A stretch of 64,000 nucleotides of DNA from Candidatus Diapherotrites archaeon (lineage in GTDB: Archaea > Iainarchaeota > Iainarchaeia > Iainarchaeales > 1-14-0-10-31-34): the NCBI GenBank assembly GCA_040755695.1, contig JBFMAK010000001.1:510637-574636 (forward strand), read 5' to 3'. The notes under the pieces are model-generated. The model was not told where the DNA came from and searched no databases. It was given only the letters and a program-made list of their open reading frames with translations. Positions 59,198 to 64,000 of this stretch are shown here, piece after piece (the first letter of the stretch is position 1; each line of letters begins with the position of its first letter). Position numbers and translations under genes: made by a program.

Positions 59198-59521
59198 TTG
59201 GGTCTTTTTGGCAGAATTTTAGCAAAACAGGTAAAAAAGGAAGAAGGCTATACCAATAAAGCGAAATGGGCTACAAGCAATCCTGCGCCTGACTCCTATG
59301 AGGCAGAATTAAGGCAGAGGTTCTTGGAGAAGTTCAATGAAGCAAGGCTTAATCCATTCATTAAAGAAACAGTTTTAGAATCAATGGTGCGGGACCCTGT
59401 GTATGCAGAAAAGATTATACTCAAGTTAAGCAAGTACAGCAGCCATGCCCAAGAAAATTTTGCTGCAGACATCAGGAGAATGAACCAGGATCAGACAAGG
59501 AAATATCTTGAAAGACTTTAG
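59198..59521 (+). CDS. Tandem paralog A, uncharacterised helical protein
   Basis: A 107-residue protein starting MGLFGRILAKQVKKEEGY and ending YAEKIILKLSKYSSHAQENF then MNQDQTRKYLERL. Its C-terminal half aligns by eye with the next gene: a K-E/P-x-V-L-[ED]-[SA]-M-V helix, a P-x-[YF]-A-[EP]-[KE]-I-I helix, and the L-[SK]-[KR]-[YF]-S segment. TTG start at 59198 follows GGGTGATTATAT. No family recognised. Probably duplicated from the neighbouring gene. Confidence 0.6.
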   Translation: MGLFGRILAKQVKKEEGYTNKAKWATSNPAPDSYEAELRQRFLEKFNEARLNPFIKETVLESMVRDPVYAEKIILKLSKYSSHAQENFAADIRRMNQDQTRKYLERL

Positions 59522-59531
59522 AGTGAATTAA

Positions 59532-59867
59532 ATGGGAAAATTACTGGACGCATTATTCAAGGGAAAAAATCAGGACAAAGGAAAATTCGATGAATACTCA
59601 GAGGAAACAAAAAGGCTGTTATACGAGCAGAAAGTAAAAGAAATAAATGAAACAAGGAGAGCAGAATTAAGCACTATGCTTGAACACTCAGGCATTGACC
59701 TGTCAGTCAAGCCCATTGTATTGGATGCAATGGTGAAAGAGCCGGGCTTTGCACCGGAAATAATAGAAAAGTTGAGCAGGTTCTCTCCAATAGGCCAGAA
59801 GAGAATGGCAATGCCCTTAAAAGGCATGCCTAAAGAAAAGATAAGGGCATACATCGAAAGCCTCTGA
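59532..59867 (+). CDS. Tandem paralog B, uncharacterised helical protein
   Basis: A 111-residue protein beginning MGKLLDALFKGKNQDKGKFD, with VKPIVLDAMVKEPGFAPEII, KLSRFSPIGQKRM and MPKEKIRAYIESL. The pattern matches the preceding gene, so both are paralogs from a tandem duplication. They are 10 bases apart and co-transcribed. Small, helical, no signal peptide; function unknown. Confidence 0.6.
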   Translation: MGKLLDALFKGKNQDKGKFDEYSEETKRLLYEQKVKEINETRRAELSTMLEHSGIDLSVKPIVLDAMVKEPGFAPEIIEKLSRFSPIGQKRMAMPLKGMPKEKIRAYIESL

Positions 59868-59936
59868 TTCTAATTTTTTGGGAATAATTAACCATTTAAT
59901 CCTTTTTTTACAATTAATATTTACCGGCTGATTATT

Positions 59937-62534
59937 ATGATTGAATTCCAGGAGAAGAAATATTCTGACAAAGAAATTTATTCAATCCTGAATCCCTTGC
60001 TTGGGGAATGGTTCAAGGAGAGATTCGGCTCTTTCACTGAACCGCAAAGATATTCAATAATAAACATCCACAACCAGGAGAACACTCTAATTACTGCTGT
60101 AACTGGCTCAGGGAAAACCCTTTCAGCATTCACTGCAATATTAAATGAATTGGTTTCCCTTTCAGAGGCAGGGCAATTGGAAGACAGGGTTTACTGCATT
60201 TACATTTCACCCCTCCGGGCACTCAATAATGATATCTCAAGAAATCTGAGAGAGCCATTGGAAGAAATTGAAAAAAAGGCAGAAAAAAAAGCAAAGAAAA
60301 TCAATGTAAGGATTGGGGTGAGAACAGGGGACACAACGCCAAGCGAGAGAGCCTCAATGATGAGGAAGCCTGTACACATTTTAATTACAACTCCAGAGTC
60401 ATTGGCGATAATTCTTAATGCCCCGAAATTCAGGCTTCTTCTCTCCAAAGTGAAATGGTGCATTATAGATGAAATACACTCGCTTGCAGAATCAAAGAGA
60501 GGCGTTCACCTCTCCATTTCACTGGAAAGGCTGCAAAGGCTTTCGCCAGGATTATGCAGGATTGGATTGAGCGCTACAATTGCCCCAATAGATGAGGTAG
60601 CGGAATTTCTTGTAGGGGAAGAAAAAGGAAAGCCGAGAGACTGCAAGATTGTGGATGTTAAGTTAGAGAAGAAATTGAACATGAAGGTAATTTCTCCCCT
60701 TCCTAACATGGTTGATGTCACACAGGAGCAAGTGCATAATGCATTGTACAATTTGCTGGATGAATTGATTCAGGCACACAAGACAACACTTGTATTCACT
60801 AACACGAGAAGCGCAACAGAAAGGGTAGTGCACCACCTGAAAGAGAAGTTCCCAAAGAATTACACTGCAAACATTGGAGCCCATCATTCTTCCTTGAGCA
60901 GGGAGCTTAGATTGAATGTAGAGGAAAGGCTGAAGAAAGGAGAATTAAAGGTTGTTGTTTCTTCCACCTCGCTTGAATTGGGAATAGATATTGGATACAT
61001 TGACTTGGTTGTATTATTAGGCAGCCCTAAAAGCGTTGCAAGGGCGCTGCAAAGGATTGGAAGGTCTGGCCATAAACTGCACGACGAAATTAAAGGCAGG
61101 ATTATTGTGCTTGACAGGGACGACCTCATTGAATGCTCTGTCCTTCTCAAGAATGCTTTAGAGCACAAGATTGACAGGATTCAAATTCCAAAAAATTGTT
61201 TGGATGTACTTGCACAGCAATTGCTTGGAATTGCATTGGAAGGAAAACAGCACTCAGAGGAAGCATTCAAGCTCATAAGGCAGAGCTATTGCTACAAGAG
61301 CCTTGAAAGAAATGACTTTTATGAAGTGCTCTCTTATCTTGCAGGCGAATATTCTAGTTTGGAGGTAAGGCATGTTTACGGAAAGATCTGGTTTGATGAG
61401 AAAACAAAGATGTTCGGCAAAAAGGGAAAAATGACTAGAACTATTTACATGACAAATGTAGGCACTATTCCAGATGAAGCAAAGATTACAGTCAAATTAG
61501 GAGAACAAAAGATTGGAACAATAGATGAAGGCTTCCTTGAAAGGCTGCATAAAGGGGATGTCTTTGTGTTAGGAGGCCAAAGCTATGAATTTTTGTTTGC
61601 TAGAGGAATGACTGCGCAGGTGAAGAGCGCTTTCAAGAGGCCTCCTACAGTTCCAAGCTGGGTTTCGGAAATGCTTCCCTTATCCTTTGATCTTTCGCTG
61701 GAAATACAGAAGTTCAGGTGTTTGATGGAAGAAAAATTCCGTGCAAAAAAGACAAAAAAGGAAATACTGCAATTCATTCACTCTTATTTGTATGTTGAAG
61801 AGAATGCAGGGAACGCAATCTATGAATACTTTAAAGAGCAGTTTTTGTACGCTGAAATTCCAACTACAAAAAAATTATTGATTGAAGTGTACAAGGAAGC
61901 CAATTTGAGCCATATAATATTCCATTCGCTTTATGGGAGAAGAACAAATGATGCCCTGAGCAGGGCTTATGCTTTTGCCTTGAGCAGGCTAATCCATAAA
62001 GATGTCGAGATTTCAATGAATGACAATGGTTTTGTGCTTTCGGCTGACACAAAAATTCCATTAGAAAGGACACTTTCATTAGTAAAGAGCTCTGAGCTCA
62101 AGAGATTGCTTGAATCAGCAATTGAGAGGACTGAGGTTTTGGGAAGGAGGTTCAGGCACTGTGCTGTGCGTTCCCTTATGATTCTGCGCTCCTATAAAGG
62201 CTACGAAAAGAGCGCTGGAAAACAGCAGATGGCTTCAAGGCTTCTGTTGAGTGCAGTGAAAAGGATTTCAGAAGAATTTCCAATATTGAAGGAAGCCAGA
62301 AGGGAAGTGCTTGAAGATTTAATGGATTTGGATCATGCAACAAGAGTGATTAAGGGAATTGAAGACAAATTAATCAAAACCAAAATCATTCTCACTGAAA
62401 TTCCCTCTCCTTTTGCATTCAATCTTGCACTGCAGGGCTACATGGACTTAATGCGCATGGAATCCAAGCTCCAGTTCATCAAAAGGTTGCACGAGCAGAT
62501 ACAGCAGAAGATAAAGGAGAAAGAGGAAAAATGA
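59937..62534 (+). CDS. Lhr-like superfamily 2 helicase
   Basis: An 865-residue ATP-dependent helicase. Motifs: the Q-like FTEPQRYSIINIH, motif I AVTGSGKTLSAF, Ia YISPLRALNNDI, the DEIH box (IIDEIHSLAE), motif III GLSATIAP, motif V LEVVVSSTSLELGIDIGYID-like region (SSTSLELGIDIG) and motif VI QRIGRSGH. A long C-terminal region follows that matches Lhr-type proteins rather than RecQ or Hel308. Lhr helicases act in DNA repair, unwinding RNA-DNA or branched DNA. Convergent with the surface gene, with a 1-base gap. Confidence 0.88.
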   Translation: MIEFQEKKYSDKEIYSILNPLLGEWFKERFGSFTEPQRYSIINIHNQENTLITAVTGSGKTLSAFTAILNELVSLSEAGQLEDRVYCIYISPLRALNNDISRNLREPLEEIEKKAEKKAKKINVRIGVRTGDTTPSERASMMRKPVHILITTPESLAIILNAPKFRLLLSKVKWCIIDEIHSLAESKRGVHLSISLERLQRLSPGLCRIGLSATIAPIDEVAEFLVGEEKGKPRDCKIVDVKLEKKLNMKVISPLPNMVDVTQEQVHNALYNLLDELIQAHKTTLVFTNTRSATERVVHHLKEKFPKNYTANIGAHHSSLSRELRLNVEERLKKGELKVVVSSTSLELGIDIGYIDLVVLLGSPKSVARALQRIGRSGHKLHDEIKGRIIVLDRDDLIECSVLLKNALEHKIDRIQIPKNCLDVLAQQLLGIALEGKQHSEEAFKLIRQSYCYKSLERNDFYEVLSYLAGEYSSLEVRHVYGKIWFDEKTKMFGKKGKMTRTIYMTNVGTIPDEAKITVKLGEQKIGTIDEGFLERLHKGDVFVLGGQSYEFLFARGMTAQVKSAFKRPPTVPSWVSEMLPLSFDLSLEIQKFRCLMEEKFRAKKTKKEILQFIHSYLYVEENAGNAIYEYFKEQFLYAEIPTTKKLLIEVYKEANLSHIIFHSLYGRRTNDALSRAYAFALSRLIHKDVEISMNDNGFVLSADTKIPLERTLSLVKSSELKRLLESAIERTEVLGRRFRHCAVRSLMILRSYKGYEKSAGKQQMASRLLLSAVKRISEEFPILKEARREVLEDLMDLDHATRVIKGIEDKLIKTKIILTEIPSPFAFNLALQGYMDLMRMESKLQFIKRLHEQIQQKIKEKEEK

Positions 62535-62535
62535 T

Positions 62536-64000
62536 TTATTCCGATCTTCTTACTTTAAACACATTGTATGCTATTAAATCTTTTCCTGTGCTGTCCTTCA
62601 AAATATTTCCTTGAGTATTTGTTAATTCTACATATGCCCTATAAGCGCCTTCTGTATTAACAATAATGTTTGCATTATTCCAGAAGGAATCCAAAGCCAG
62701 ATTGTCCAGCATTGGGATTATCTGCTTTGATTTATTCAATATTATTTGCTTGTCAGTCCAGTTTCCTGCTGGATCTGCTTGCTGTAGTTTCATTGTCACG
62801 TAAACATTTGTGTCTTTTTCGTTTTCGCTTAAAATCTTTGATTCTGCTTTTGCCGGAACCTGGAAGGTGTATTGCAGGGAGTTCCCTGAATCATCTTTGG
62901 CTAGAATTTTTATTGAATACATTTTAGTGCTTGCAACTTCTATTGGAATATTCACTGAATTGACTGTTTTGTCTGCATTTAATTGCACTACAAGGTTCTT
63001 CCATCCGCTTCCAGTATTATAAGAAACATCAACTGAATTGATTATTCCTCCAATTGGGTCCAACTCAAAGTACAAGGTATTTACTTTTCCTTCATTCAAA
63101 TAGATGGTGTCAGTCAGCTTGTTGTTTGATTTAAGCTCAAAGTACTTGAAAGAAGGCGGGTCTTTATCATTTAAAGTAGTGTCAAATTCTGCTGCAACAT
63201 TTGAAGTAAATAAGTTTCCGTCAATCAAATAATTCCTGTCAATAGAAAAAGTATATTTTTCCCGGCCTCTAGGCAAATTAATATAAGTCTCGAAACTTAA
63301 ATAGCAATCATACCATTGCCCAACATAAATATTCCCATCTGATACTAATTCATTGTTTTGATATAATTTGAAAGGCAGATTTTTACTGTGCTCAAGATCA
63401 AGCGATTGAGTGAAATATAACGCCCCGCAAAAATTTTTGTAGTTTTTTAATACCATATCATAATCTGAATACTCATTAATAAATTGTCCATACCATACGA
63501 TTGGCTCTAAGCCAATGTTGATTTTATTGTTGTACAATGCAGGCCAACTTCCATAATCAATATATTGGCGGAATAATCTCTCAATACTGTTTGATTTTAT
63601 TATGTAATTTAAATAATCATATTTTGGGAGCACAAATTCATTGGTATCATATAAAGAAAATATATTCGAAAAATATGTTTCATTTTCAGGGAACGGTTTG
63701 TAATGAACTAGAGATTTGAATGGTTTAGTGATTCCTTGCCGAGACTCATAACTCACGCATATTCGGCCTGCATATCCCATAAAACAATTTGAATACTTGG
63801 GAAAACTCTTATTTGCTGTATTATTAGAGTGGTATTCGATAATAACATCCCTGAAGTCCGCTGGATTGTTTTCAAATAATGAGTTTCCATTTAATCCGTG
63901 CTTTATAAAATTTATGTAATATCCTTCAACTTTGTTAGATTCATTATAAGTCGGGTATGCAAATGGTTGAATATCATGGGCTTGATAAGCAAAAATATAA
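62536..64000 (-). CDS. Uncharacterised envelope protein, 5' end beyond the window
   Basis: The frame runs from the window edge to TAA at 62538-62536, 487 codons, with no start needed inside; a Met at 63780 is internal. The visible part has beta-rich segments (GNIYVGQWYDCYLSFETYIN, TIYLNEGKVNTLYFEL, IINSVDVSYNTGSGWKNLVV, QQADPAGNWTDKQIILNKSK) resembling Ig-like or sugar-binding surface modules. Few Cys. No C-terminal membrane helix: it ends LIAYNVFKVRRSE. The signal peptide, if any, lies upstream. The family is not recognised. Confidence 0.6.
   Translation of the reverse strand, partial: YIFAYQAHDIQPFAYPTYNESNKVEGYYINFIKHGLNGNSLFENNPADFRDVIIEYHSNNTANKSFPKYSNCFMGYAGRICVSYESRQGITKPFKSLVHYKPFPENETYFSNIFSLYDTNEFVLPKYDYLNYIIKSNSIERLFRQYIDYGSWPALYNNKINIGLEPIVWYGQFINEYSDYDMVLKNYKNFCGALYFTQSLDLEHSKNLPFKLYQNNELVSDGNIYVGQWYDCYLSFETYINLPRGREKYTFSIDRNYLIDGNLFTSNVAAEFDTTLNDKDPPSFKYFELKSNNKLTDTIYLNEGKVNTLYFELDPIGGIINSVDVSYNTGSGWKNLVVQLNADKTVNSVNIPIEVASTKMYSIKILAKDDSGNSLQYTFQVPAKAESKILSENEKDTNVYVTMKLQQADPAGNWTDKQIILNKSKQIIPMLDNLALDSFWNNANIIVNTEGAYRAYVELTNTQGNILKDSTGKDLIAYNVFKVRRSE

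Noticed and set aside
1-64000. Prophage, IS element, rRNA or CRISPR-Cas
   Set aside because: No transposase, integrase, phage structural, cas or rRNA sequence was found on either strand.

Overview
The window looks like a gene-dense chromosome segment of an AT-rich archaeon, most likely a DPANN-type lineage; Diapherotrites is my best guess, but nothing here proves it. The archaeal signs are two intron-containing tRNA genes whose exon-intron junctions pair in the bulge-helix-bulge manner, TATA-like promoters with apparently leaderless starts, and archaeal-type proteins (DUF134, NucS, a DHH phosphoesterase, an Lhr-type helicase, a CDP-alcohol phosphatidyltransferase of the archaetidylinositol type). 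It also carries secreted proteins with TPP/Cys-rich repeats. No rRNA, CRISPR array, prophage or insertion sequence was seen.

Layout. 1-3.9 kb: end of a copper-exporting P1B ATPase, superoxide dismutase, a cupin, a NUDIX gene broken by an in-frame TGA, an AlkD-like repair protein. 3.9-9.9 kb (minus strand): carA, a LAGLIDADG homing endonuclease, and carB, with the endonuclease wedged between the two carbamoyl-phosphate synthetase genes. The CarB C-terminus is fused to a domain resembling the effector-binding domain of PyrI. 9.9-12.7 kb: tRNA-Leu(CAA), an FKBP lipoprotein, a frameshifted lipoprotein, tRNA-Ser(GCT) and a structured, possibly non-coding, three-hairpin element. 12.7-19.9 kb: threonine synthase, thymidylate kinase, ThyX, FolC, a Ca2+/cation antiporter and an ECF-S-like protein.

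19.9-34.5 kb: toxin-antitoxin-like modules interleaved with folate and purine genes (glyA, folD, purN, purH). The modules are RHH/MazF-like, two DUF4258 + zinc-ribbon/AbrB pairs, an AbrB-like/nucleotidyltransferase protein, HicBA, VapBC with a broken toxin, and MazEF. Three of them are preceded by related TATAC-N(2-6)-GTATA operators. 34.8-40.5 kb: a 1572-residue repetitive surface protein and a smaller TSP1-like surface protein. 40.5-49.7 kb: 5-formyl-THF cyclo-ligase, a CheC-like plus RecA-fold-like pair, a DHH phosphoesterase, an M24 aminopeptidase, an AbiE module and NucS. 50-64 kb: enolase, PRPP synthetase, a second frameshifted lipoprotein, DUF5320/DUF134/radical-SAM genes, a membrane protein, the CDP-alcohol phosphatidyltransferase, a tandem paralog pair, the Lhr helicase and the start of another surface protein.

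How the genes fit together: ThyX, FolC, GlyA, FolD, PurN, PurH and 5-formyl-THF cyclo-ligase form a tetrahydrofolate-based one-carbon route feeding thymidylate and purines. Prs and CarAB supply PRPP and carbamoyl phosphate. The CarB-PyrI fusion suggests that pyrimidine or purine nucleotides control carbamoyl-phosphate synthesis directly.
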